Part shown: positions 57,664 through 64,000 of the stretch, piece after piece
Numbering within the stretch: the stretch's first letter is position 1
How the letters are laid out: each line of letters starts with the position of its first letter
From: Shimia sp965227725
Lineage (GTDB): Bacteria; Pseudomonadota; Alphaproteobacteria; Rhodobacterales; Rhodobacteraceae
Direction of reading: 5' to 3'
Length of the DNA stretch: 64,000 bases
NCBI RefSeq assembly: GCF_965227725.1
Contig: NZ_CBDDGH010000005.1
Span: forward strand, 248,001-312,000
Notes under the pieces: generated by a model
The model's database searches: none
What the model saw: the letters and a program-made list of their open reading frames with translations, nothing else
Told to the model about the DNA's origin: nothing
Translations under genes and position numbers: made by a program

Positions 57664-58568
57664 CTGAGGCCAGTCTGGATGAGGTTGTGCTGAACTTCAG
57701 CGCAACCTCATTGACCGTGCTTAATGCGGTTCTGGCGGTGGTGATGTTTGCCATTGCCATCGACCTGACACCTGCCGATTTCCGTCGGCTGGTCCAGGCA
57801 CCGCGCGCCTTGGTCACGGGATTGGTGTCGCAATTTCTACTGCTGCCTGCCGTGACCTTTGTGCTGGTGCTGCTCACCCAGCCGCAGCCCTCCATCGCAT
57901 TGGGGTTGATGCTGGTGGCGGCCTGTCCGGGCGGCAATATCTCCAACTACATCACCCATCGTGCGGGCGGAAACGCGGCCCTTTCCGTGTCCATGACCGC
58001 ATTTGCCACCGTCGGCGCCATCCTGATGACGCCGCTCAACATCGCGTTCTGGGGTGCGCTTTACGCGCCAACGCGCGCGATCCTGCAGGCCACGCAGATT
58101 GATCCGGTATCGGTTGCGATCACGGTGGGGCTTATGCTGATCCTGCCTCTGGTGCTTGGCGTGTCGCTCAACAGCGCGCGCCCCGAGCTGACAGCGCGCC
58201 TGCGCCGCCCGCTGCAGAATGTGGCCATGGCCATTTTCATCGCCTTTATTGTCTTGGCGCTGATTTCCAACTGGGACTACTTTTTGCAATTTGCGACCGC
58301 TGTGGCCGCGCTGGTGCTCCTGCACAACGCTTTGGCTCTGACCACCGGCTTCAGCATCGCCAGCGTGATGGGGCTTTCGGCCTATGACCGACGCGCGGTC
58401 ACCATCGAAACCGGTATTCAGAACTCAGGCCTCGGCCTGATCCTCATTTTTGGCTTTTTCGGCGGGCTTGGCGGCATGGCCGTTGTGGCTGCGTTCTGGG
58501 GGATTTGGCATGCGATTACCGGCCTCGGTCTGGCCATGATCATGAACCGGACAGAGGCGGCAAGATGA
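57660..58568 (+). CDS. Bile acid:sodium symporter family (BASS) transporter
   Basis: 302-residue membrane transporter with about nine or ten helices. Landmarks: FAIAIDLTPADFRRLVQAPR (the N-terminal E/D-L-T-P-x-D-F motif), LLVAACPGGNISNYITHRAG (sodium site region), and MTAFATVGAILMTPLNIAFW. The C-terminal half includes DRRAVTIETGIQNSGLGLIL. The ATG overlaps the FMO stop by 4 nt. BASS proteins import organic anions with sodium, so the operon probably acts on an imported carboxylate or sulfonate (inference). Confidence 0.9.
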   Translation: MTEASLDEVVLNFSATSLTVLNAVLAVVMFAIAIDLTPADFRRLVQAPRALVTGLVSQFLLLPAVTFVLVLLTQPQPSIALGLMLVAACPGGNISNYITHRAGGNAALSVSMTAFATVGAILMTPLNIAFWGALYAPTRAILQATQIDPVSVAITVGLMLILPLVLGVSLNSARPELTARLRRPLQNVAMAIFIAFIVLALISNWDYFLQFATAVAALVLLHNALALTTGFSIASVMGLSAYDRRAVTIETGIQNSGLGLILIFGFFGGLGGMAVVAAFWGIWHAITGLGLAMIMNRTEAAR

Positions 58569-59503
58569 CCCGTATCCTGATAACCGGGGCCGCTGGCATG
58601 GTCGGCTCAGCCCTTCTGGCGGAGCTCGCCAGAACCAGCCATGAGGTCATCGCCTGTGATGTGCAGGCCCCCGAAGAGCTGCCCGCCAATGCGCGGTTTC
58701 ATCCCATGGATGTCACCACCGATGCCCCGCTGCGGGTGATTGCCCGCTATCAGCCCGATGTGATTGTGCATCTGGCCTCCGTTGTGACGCCCCCCAAAGA
58801 CAGCACGCGGGAGATGGCCTATGCTGTGGATGTGGTCGGGACCCGCTCTGTTGTGACCGCAGCCCTTGCGGCTGGCACCAAGCGTCTGGTGATCACCTCC
58901 TCAGGCGCTGCCTACGGCTATCACGCGGACAACCCAGTGCCGCTGCGTGAAAGTGATGACATCCGGGGCAATGCGGAATTTGCCTACGCCCATCACAAAC
59001 GTCTGGTCGAGGAGTTTCTGGCCGAGGTGCGCCACAACGCGCCATTCCTCGAACAGGTGGTGCTGCGGGTCGGCACAGTGCTTGGGCGTCGCACCGACAA
59101 TCAGATCACTGATCTCTTCCACAAACCGCGCCTTCTGGCGGTGCAGGGCAGCGACAGCCCCTTTGTCTTTGTCTGGAACCGGGATCTCGCCCGCATTCTG
59201 CTGCGCGCGGCCACGGATGGGCCTGCAGGCATATATAATGTCGCTGGCGACGGCGCGCTCAGCGTGGATGATCTTTCCGATATGATGGGCAAGCCGGTGT
59301 TGCGGCTGCCCGCCTGGCTGCTGCGCACCGCGCTCGCCGTGGCGCGCCCGCTTGGGCTGACGCAATATGGCCCGGAACAGGTCCGCTTCCTGCAATACCG
59401 CCCCGTACTCTCCAACACCGCTCTGAAACGAGATTTTGGCTACACACCGGAGAAATCCAGCCGCGAGGTGTTTGAGTTCTGGCATCGGAACCAGCGCTTA
59501 TGA
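58565..59503 (+). CDS. NAD(P)-dependent epimerase/dehydratase (extended SDR)
   Basis: 312-residue extended SDR. NAD site ILITGAAGMVGSALLAELAR. The Ser/Tyr/Lys catalytic triad is expected at LVITSSGAAYGYHADN and FAYAHHKRLVEEF (Y-x3-K). The C-terminal part ends LKRDFGYTPEKSSREVFEFW, as in 3-beta-hydroxysteroid dehydrogenase/isomerase or dTDP-sugar reductase relatives. It overlaps the BASS stop (ATGA) and the next gene's start (ATGA). Confidence 0.87.
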   Translation: MTRILITGAAGMVGSALLAELARTSHEVIACDVQAPEELPANARFHPMDVTTDAPLRVIARYQPDVIVHLASVVTPPKDSTREMAYAVDVVGTRSVVTAALAAGTKRLVITSSGAAYGYHADNPVPLRESDDIRGNAEFAYAHHKRLVEEFLAEVRHNAPFLEQVVLRVGTVLGRRTDNQITDLFHKPRLLAVQGSDSPFVFVWNRDLARILLRAATDGPAGIYNVAGDGALSVDDLSDMMGKPVLRLPAWLLRTALAVARPLGLTQYGPEQVRFLQYRPVLSNTALKRDFGYTPEKSSREVFEFWHRNQRL

Positions 59504-60306
59504 GTAAGCTGCGCGGGGCAGGGCGCAAAACCGCCGTGATTTCCGGTGGCGGCGGCGGGCTTGGCTCCGCTCTTTCAAAACAGCTGCAAGAGCAGGGCTG
59601 GCAGGTGGTGCTGCTTGATCGTGAGGTCAGCGGGCTGCAGATCTCAAACACGCAACTACCGATGAAATGTGATCTCACAGATCCAGCGCAGCTTGCCGCC
59701 TGTTGTGAGAAAATTCTGGCCTGCTTTGAGCGTATTGACCTGCTGGTCTATGCGGCGGGTGTCACCACGATTGGACCGGTGGCCAAACTCTCAGACCCCG
59801 CGCACCGACATCTCTTTGAGGTCAACTATTTCGCCGCTGTCGCTATGGCGCAGGCGTTTCAGAAAGCCCTGCGCCAAAGTCAAGGCGCCCATCTTGTGCT
59901 CACCTCCGTGGCAGGATTTGCCCCGCTCTACCAACGCGCGGCCTATGCCGCCTCCAAACACGCCATGGCCGGTTTTTTCGGCTCTCTCAGGGCGGAGGAG
60001 AAAGCTTTTGGCGTGCGGGTCTGTGTCGCCGCCCCGTCTTTTGTGGCAACCAATCCCGAGGGCCGTACCGATGCGCTCGGAATCTCACCGCCGGGCAGTG
60101 CGGCTGACGCGGTGGACGCCATGACACCGCAACAGGCCGCCACCGCAATTCTGCGCGGGTTTCGCCAAGGCAGGGATTTTGTGGCGGTGGGCCGCGTGTC
60201 CAAACTCGCCCATATGCTCAACCGCGTGTCGCCCTCCTTCTATCAATGGCTCATGGCGCGCACGATCAAAGGCGAAGCGGGGGAGGCGACGGATCGCGAG
60301 GCTTGA
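59500..60306 (+). CDS. Short-chain dehydrogenase/reductase (classical SDR)
   Basis: 268-residue SDR: cofactor site AVISGGGGGLGSALSKQLQE, LLVYAAGVTTIGPVAKLSDP, active site VLTSVAGFAPLYQRAAYAAS then KHAMAGFF (Y-x3-K with Ser upstream), and VCVAAPSFVATNPEG. Last gene of the ATGA-coupled FMO operon. The GGGGGLG loop is richer in Gly than the usual TGxxxGxG. The gene has no strong terminator; hairpins at 60338-60376 (CGACC/GGTCG and ACTCTG/CAGAGT) may serve. Confidence 0.9.
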   Translation: MSKLRGAGRKTAVISGGGGGLGSALSKQLQEQGWQVVLLDREVSGLQISNTQLPMKCDLTDPAQLAACCEKILACFERIDLLVYAAGVTTIGPVAKLSDPAHRHLFEVNYFAAVAMAQAFQKALRQSQGAHLVLTSVAGFAPLYQRAAYAASKHAMAGFFGSLRAEEKAFGVRVCVAAPSFVATNPEGRTDALGISPPGSAADAVDAMTPQQAATAILRGFRQGRDFVAVGRVSKLAHMLNRVSPSFYQWLMARTIKGEAGEATDREA

Positions 60307-60445
60307 ACGGCCTGGCAAATGTCTCCGTTTGTCCAACGCGACCAAAGTGGTCGACTCTGTTCAGAGTTCCAAAAAATTCACTCAGCCCGGGTCTCGCATC
60401 AGGCTGAGTGGATTTGTGGGGGGTGCTTTGCGGCTTGGTCGCCTG

Positions 60446-60820
60446 TCACATACTGGTTGAGGTGTAGGCCGTCATCAAAATCGCAATGATCACCAGTTCC
60501 ACCACAAGTGGCGGCACCACAGCCTTGTCAAAACCATCTGCGAGTATGCCAATGATCCGTCCGGCCGCGACCGCTGCCATCACAATGGAAACAGCAACAT
60601 ACCCAAGGGTTTGCCCTGTGGTCAGCCCGATCACCAAAAGCGCGACCGAGGCCAGAAACAGCCCACCAATCACGGATCGGATCGTGCTGAGGCCGGGTGT
60701 GCCAACCGGCTCAATCGCGAAATTTGCAACCATGCGCCGTGGGGCAAACATGGACATGAGGCCAAGCGCCGTAAGCGCGACGGTGGCAGCGATGACAAGA
60801 ATATTCAGTGTGAGGTCCAT
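60446..60820 (-). CDS. DUF4345-like membrane protein
   Basis: 124-residue protein with four predicted transmembrane helices: LTLNILVIAATVALTALGLM, IRSVIGGLFLASVALLVIGL, GYVAVSIVMAAVAAGRIIGI and PLVVELVIIAILMTAYTSTS. The short loop MFAPRRMVANFAIEPVGTPG lies after helix 1. The pattern R-x3-GG-L and GR.IGI..DG fits DUF4345. ATG 60820 follows AAGGAG. It sits 27 nt downstream of an SDR gene on the same strand and probably shares its transcript. Confidence 0.78.
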   Translation of the reverse strand: MDLTLNILVIAATVALTALGLMSMFAPRRMVANFAIEPVGTPGLSTIRSVIGGLFLASVALLVIGLTTGQTLGYVAVSIVMAAVAAGRIIGILADGFDKAVVPPLVVELVIIAILMTAYTSTSM

Positions 60821-60847
60821 TTCTAGGCTCCTTTCTGGGAGAGAGTG

Positions 60848-61771
60848 TCACGCAAACCGCATCATCGCGTCGCTTGCGTTGTCCTGAGTGGTGGTGTCTG
60901 CAAAGGTGGCGTCGATGCTGACCTGATCGACCAAAGCTCCGGTGGGATAGCCCGCCTTGCTGGCATAGAAATGCCCGGTCTCAAACTCAGGGTTGAACAG
61001 GCCATCGACGTAGCGTTTCGCGCCGGTTTCAACGCTGTGCATCATGCCAAACAGCGGCATCAGCACGCCCCCGACATGTTTGAAAATGACCCGTTTGAGA
61101 AACGGCAGATCGTCAAACCCTGCAGTCCCCGCCGTGCCGCCGGGGCTCATGCTGACAAAGCGAACATGCGGATGTTTGCGCGCCATGGCCCCCATCCAGA
61201 GCGTCGCTGCGAGTTTGACATAGCCGTAGGTCTGCATCGGATCGCCCTCCGGCCCGAATTTGTTGCCATTGGCAATGGATTCAAATTCTTCCGGCGATCC
61301 GCTTGCCAGATCCGGGCGTTGCATCCCCATTTTCGGAATGCCTCGCGCCGCCTCAGAGCTGGCATAGAGCACCGTTGAGGTGATGAGCTGGCGCGACATC
61401 AATTCATTCACCAGCACGATATGGCCAAGCACATTGGTGGCAAAGATGGTGGTGACACCCTCGTTGGTCAGCGCATTGGGCTTTTGACCTCCGGTGCCAC
61501 CGGCATTGAGCACCACCGCGTCAATCGGCGTGGTCAATGCGGCCACCGCCGCGCGCACTGTCTCGGGCGCGGTGACATCCATCAGCACGATCTCAAACAT
61601 CTTGCGCCCGGTCTCGGTTTCAAGCGCGTTTCGGGCTGCCTCCGCTTTCGCCTGATTTCGGCAGGCAAGGTAGATTTTTTCCACCCCGTTTCGCATCGCC
61701 AACTGGCGGGCAGCCTCTCGGCCAAGCCCGGCATTGGCGCCTGTGATCAGGACAGTTTGAATGGGTTTCAC
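60848..61771 (-). CDS. Short-chain dehydrogenase (retinol-dehydrogenase-like SDR)
   Basis: 307-residue SDR of the long-chain RDH/POR-like type: VLITGANAGLGREAARQLAM, YLACRNQAKAEAARNAL, DAVVLNAGGTGGQ, TNVLGHIVLVNELM, active site VLYASSEAARG and MQTYGYVKLAATLW (Y-x3-K). The start is a GTG with AGGAGG upstream. The C-terminal third is longer than in classical SDRs. It diverges from a LysR gene with a strong palindrome between them, so its expression is probably LysR-controlled. Confidence 0.88.
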   Translation of the reverse strand: MKPIQTVLITGANAGLGREAARQLAMRNGVEKIYLACRNQAKAEAARNALETETGRKMFEIVLMDVTAPETVRAAVAALTTPIDAVVLNAGGTGGQKPNALTNEGVTTIFATNVLGHIVLVNELMSRQLITSTVLYASSEAARGIPKMGMQRPDLASGSPEEFESIANGNKFGPEGDPMQTYGYVKLAATLWMGAMARKHPHVRFVSMSPGGTAGTAGFDDLPFLKRVIFKHVGGVLMPLFGMMHSVETGAKRYVDGLFNPEFETGHFYASKAGYPTGALVDQVSIDATFADTTTQDNASDAMMRFA

Positions 61772-61873
61772 AGCGCATTTCCTCCGTTTGCAGGTCTCGG
61801 GATCTCTCCCGCTATGCTCAGGAAATTAGGGTGTTTGAAAATAGGCGTGTATCCGGGTAAATTTGAACACAGC

Positions 61874-61889
61874 GGTTCATTTTTGAACC
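61874..61889. promoter_or_regulatory. Perfect palindrome GGTTCATTTTTGAACC, candidate LysR operator
   Basis: GGTTCA-TTTT-TGAACC lies 15 nt before the LysR start codon in the 133-nt divergent SDR/LysR region. A further TTTGAACAC lies next to it at 61862-61870, and GTGTTTGAA at about 61830, giving three TTGAA-type half-sites. Confidence 0.6.
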
Positions 61890-61904
61890 ACAGAAGGGGG
61901 CGCA

Positions 61905-62822
61905 GTGGACGGTGATGCTTTGAATTGGGACGATCTGAAAGTCTTCTTGGCCGTGGCGCGCACGGGCACCATTCGGGGCGGGGCCGACAGCATGCATGCT
62001 AATCACACAACTCTCGCCCGACGCCTTACGGTGATGGAGGAACGTCTGGGCAGCCGGCTGTTTGACCGCTCCAAACAGGGATTGGCCCTCACGCAGCTGG
62101 GCGAAGATCTGCTGCCCTATGCAGAACGGGTCGAAGAAGAAATGACCGCCGCCGCCCGTGCGATTGTCGGGCGCGATGCGCAGCCTTCAGGCACCATCTA
62201 TCTGACCCTGCCGCATGGGCTGGCCATGACGTCAATCGCCGATGACCTGAGCGCCTTCGCCGCGCTCTATCCCGATATTTCGCTGAATATGACCTTTTCC
62301 AACGATGTGGCCGATCTCACGCGCCGTGAAGCGGATGTCTCACTGCGCGTCGCAGATACGGTCACCGATGATGTGGTCGGTCGCAAGCTCGTGCAGATGT
62401 CCCAAGCCGCCTATTGCAGTCCTGATTATGCGGCGCGGGTGCGCGACAATCATGGGGAGGGGCTGCATCTCATCGGCTGGCACGAGCCCGAAGGAGAGGT
62501 CACTGCAAAATGGGTGCAGCAAAGCTGCTATCCCAAGGCGCAGCTCAAGCATCGTGTCTCTGAACTTGTGCCTCTGACAAATCTTGCTGCGGCGGGGTTG
62601 GGCATGGCTTATCTGTCTTGCAGCATCGGAGACCGACACCCCGGCCTGATCCGCGCCCCTTTTCAAACACCGCTGCCATACCGCAACCTCTGGCTGCTTC
62701 TGCACCGCGATTTGCGCAACACGGCCCGTGTGCGCCTGTTCGTGGATTTCCTCGCAGCTAGAGTCACCGCCCGCAAAAACGAATTCTGGGTGGCAGGTAC
62801 AAAACCGCGGGAGGTGGCATAG
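61905..62822 (+). CDS. LysR-family transcriptional regulator
   Basis: 305-residue regulator: LNWDDLKVFLAVARTGTIRG, GADSMHANHTTLARRLTVME, ERLGSRLFDRSKQGLALTQL (winged HTH), then the effector domain with GTIYLTLPHGLAMTSIADDL, NVTRREADVSLRVAD-like and GLGMAYLSCSIGD. GTG start preceded by AGGGGG. Divergent from the SDR gene; palindromic half-sites between them support autoregulation. Confidence 0.92.
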   Translation: MDGDALNWDDLKVFLAVARTGTIRGGADSMHANHTTLARRLTVMEERLGSRLFDRSKQGLALTQLGEDLLPYAERVEEEMTAAARAIVGRDAQPSGTIYLTLPHGLAMTSIADDLSAFAALYPDISLNMTFSNDVADLTRREADVSLRVADTVTDDVVGRKLVQMSQAAYCSPDYAARVRDNHGEGLHLIGWHEPEGEVTAKWVQQSCYPKAQLKHRVSELVPLTNLAAAGLGMAYLSCSIGDRHPGLIRAPFQTPLPYRNLWLLLHRDLRNTARVRLFVDFLAARVTARKNEFWVAGTKPREVA

Positions 62823-62922
62823 CCAAAAGCTCTCAACGCTAAGAGCACGTGTCCAATAAGTCTGGATAAGGCCAGAGCTTCCACATCCAAAATCTGTGCT
62901 AAGTCACTGATAAGATGGAAAG

Positions 62923-63006
62923 TGGTGGGCGACCTTGGAATCGAACCAAGCGTGCGTCTCCGCGAGGGAGTTACAGTCCCCTGCCACACCTTGCGGCCTG
63001 TCGCCC
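62923..63006 (-). tRNA. tRNA-Tyr (GTA)
   Basis: 84-nt class II cloverleaf with encoded CCA (minus strand): acceptor GGGCGAC / GTCGCCC, discriminator A. The anticodon loop is CTGTAAC with anticodon GTA at 62974-62972. The long variable arm includes CGCGGAGACGCACG, and the T-arm is CTTGG-TTCGATT-CCAAG. It diverges from rlmB. Confidence 0.95.
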
Positions 63007-63146
63007 ACTCTCCTGAGGCGCGCTGGCCTCGTTGGTGTGAGGGGGTGATTACTGTGATGCGCGGGGGGCGTCAACCAGAAAAGTGGTTGCGTGAGGCGCT
63101 TCTTTTGCCCATTGGTGAAACCCTCTTATTTTGAAGGTGCAGAGCG

Positions 63147-63938
63147 ATGAAAAAACCCAAGTGGGTCGTGGAAAAAGAACAGGCCAAGCGCAAAGAGGCG
63201 TCAGAAACCGTCTGGTTGTTCGGTTTGCACGCGGTGCGGGACGCACTGGCGAATCCCGCGCGGGAAAAATTGCGCCTGATCGTGACCAAAAATGCGGCGG
63301 ATAAATTGGCTGAGGCCATCGCCGCCTCCGGCATCACACCCGAAGTGGTGGATCCGCGCAAATTCAAAGCCCCGATTGATCCGCAATCGGTGCATCAGGG
63401 CGCCGCGCTTGAGGTGAAACCGCTCAACTGGGGGCGCCTCTCCGATGTGGCGATCGCCTCTGATGACCGTCCGCAGCGGCTGATTCTGCTCGACCGGGTG
63501 ACCGACCCGCATAATGTGGGCGCGATTCTGCGCTCTGCCGAAGTGTTTGGCGCGCTGGCCGTGATTGGCACCCGCCACCACTCTGCACCGGAAACTGGCG
63601 CGCTGGCAAAAACCGCCAGCGGGGCACTGGAACGCCAGCCGTATCTGCGCGAGCGCAATCTGGCGGACACCATCACGGCGCTGCAGAACATGGGCTATCT
63701 GGTGCTGGGCATGGACGGCGAGGCGGAACACACCATCGAGCAGGCGCTTGAGGGCAAGCGCGACATGCCCATCGCGCTGGTTCTGGGCGCAGAAGGCCCG
63801 GGCCTGCGGCAGAAAACCAAAGAGACTGTGGATCAACTGGTGAAAATCAATTTTGCCGGCGCGTTTGGCTCGCTCAATGTCTCCAACGCTGCGGCTGTCG
63901 CGCTTTATGCCTCGCTGCCGCAAAGCGCTCAAAGCTGA
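63147..63938 (+). CDS. rlmB: 23S rRNA (guanosine-2'-O-)-methyltransferase RlmB
   Basis: SPOUT-class methyltransferase modifying G2251 in the ribosomal P-loop. 263 residues. N-terminal substrate-binding domain with VWLFGLHAVRDALANPAREK and SVHQGAALEVKPL. SPOUT motif 1 LILLDRVTDPHNVGAILRSA, motif 2 PIALVLGAEGPGLRQKTKE, motif 3 INFAGAFGSLNVSNAAAVAL. ATG 63147 with AAGGTG upstream. Basic N-terminus (MKKPKWVVEKEQAKRKE). Confidence 0.95.
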   Translation: MKKPKWVVEKEQAKRKEASETVWLFGLHAVRDALANPAREKLRLIVTKNAADKLAEAIAASGITPEVVDPRKFKAPIDPQSVHQGAALEVKPLNWGRLSDVAIASDDRPQRLILLDRVTDPHNVGAILRSAEVFGALAVIGTRHHSAPETGALAKTASGALERQPYLRERNLADTITALQNMGYLVLGMDGEAEHTIEQALEGKRDMPIALVLGAEGPGLRQKTKETVDQLVKINFAGAFGSLNVSNAAAVALYASLPQSAQS

Positions 63939-63965
63939 GCGCGGCGTGACGCCTCTTCCTCTTGC

Positions 63966-64000
63966 CAAAAATATCCCCGCCGGAGGCTCCCAAGGGCGCG
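63966..64000 (-). repeat. Partial or variant copy of the dispersed repeat (truncated by window edge)
   Basis: On the minus strand GCCTCCGGCGGGGATATTT then TTGGCAAGAGG resembles the CCCGGGATATTT...GAATGAGAA tail of copies A-C, right after rlmB. The hairpin part would extend past the window edge. Confidence 0.5.

Overview
The window looks like a chromosomal segment of a marine-type Rhodobacterales (Roseobacter-group) alphaproteobacterium. Supporting signs are about 60% GC with G/C-rich third positions, alphaproteobacterial gene neighbourhoods (nrdR-rib-nusB, prfA-prmC-DUF4167, rluA-type gene near rpoH, SUV3-like helicase/S4 protein/fdxA/carD), a tRNA-His without a G-1 and with A73, and a GTTC-N7-GTTC LexA box. 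There is no prophage, insertion sequence, CRISPR array or rRNA. Most of the segment is stable core genome with small accessory patches.

Layout. 1-4.1 kb: 3' part of rpoD, a HlyU-like gene, three tandem paralogous lipoproteins and a YjbQ-family gene. 4.3-14.8 kb: the riboflavin set nrdR-ribD-ribE-ribBX-ribH-nusB on the plus strand, split by two opposite-strand units: a capsule export/linker trio (kpsS, OPX lipoprotein, kpsC) and a hydroxyproline epimerase-like gene. 15-19 kb: a small membrane protein, an ArsR/SRPBCC pair with twin operators, an orphan ATP-grasp gene, mmcB with an SOS box, a small acidic protein, a GNAT enzyme and tRNA-His. 19-24 kb: an rluA-type gene whose start codon overlaps that of a divergent membrane protein, an NTF2-like/LysR pair, rpoH, and a frameshifted Gfo/Idh/MocA gene. 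24-35 kb: DUF4167, prmC, prfA, DUF1499, agmatinase, M20 amidohydrolase, mazG, a ferric-iron binding protein with an upstream inverted repeat, a membrane dipeptidase, a DksA-type zinc finger, a flavodoxin-like protein and a lipoprotein/helical-protein pair.

35-46 kb: pepF, a lysophospholipase-like hydrolase with an SCP2 protein, a TPR protein, the SUV3-like helicase, S4 protein, ferredoxin, CarD with a structured leader, a potassium channel with a C-terminal zinc ribbon, and divergent cobS/cobT. 46-55 kb: KefB-type antiporter with an Lrp regulator, hppD, an 841-residue bitopic protein that looks like a GspL/PilM-GspC/PilP hybrid, metY and a glycosyltransferase-like protein. 55-64 kb: a TetR-controlled four-gene operon with every junction an ATGA overlap (FMO, BASS transporter, epimerase, SDR), a LysR/SDR/DUF4345 unit, tRNA-Tyr and rlmB.

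The best candidates for undescribed biology are the FMO-BASS-epimerase-SDR operon, the GspL/GspC-like hybrid protein, the tandem lipoprotein triplet, and a dispersed intergenic repeat (three full copies) whose second hairpin changes sequence but keeps its pairing. Functional names rest on recognising motifs and gene order by eye; no database search was run.
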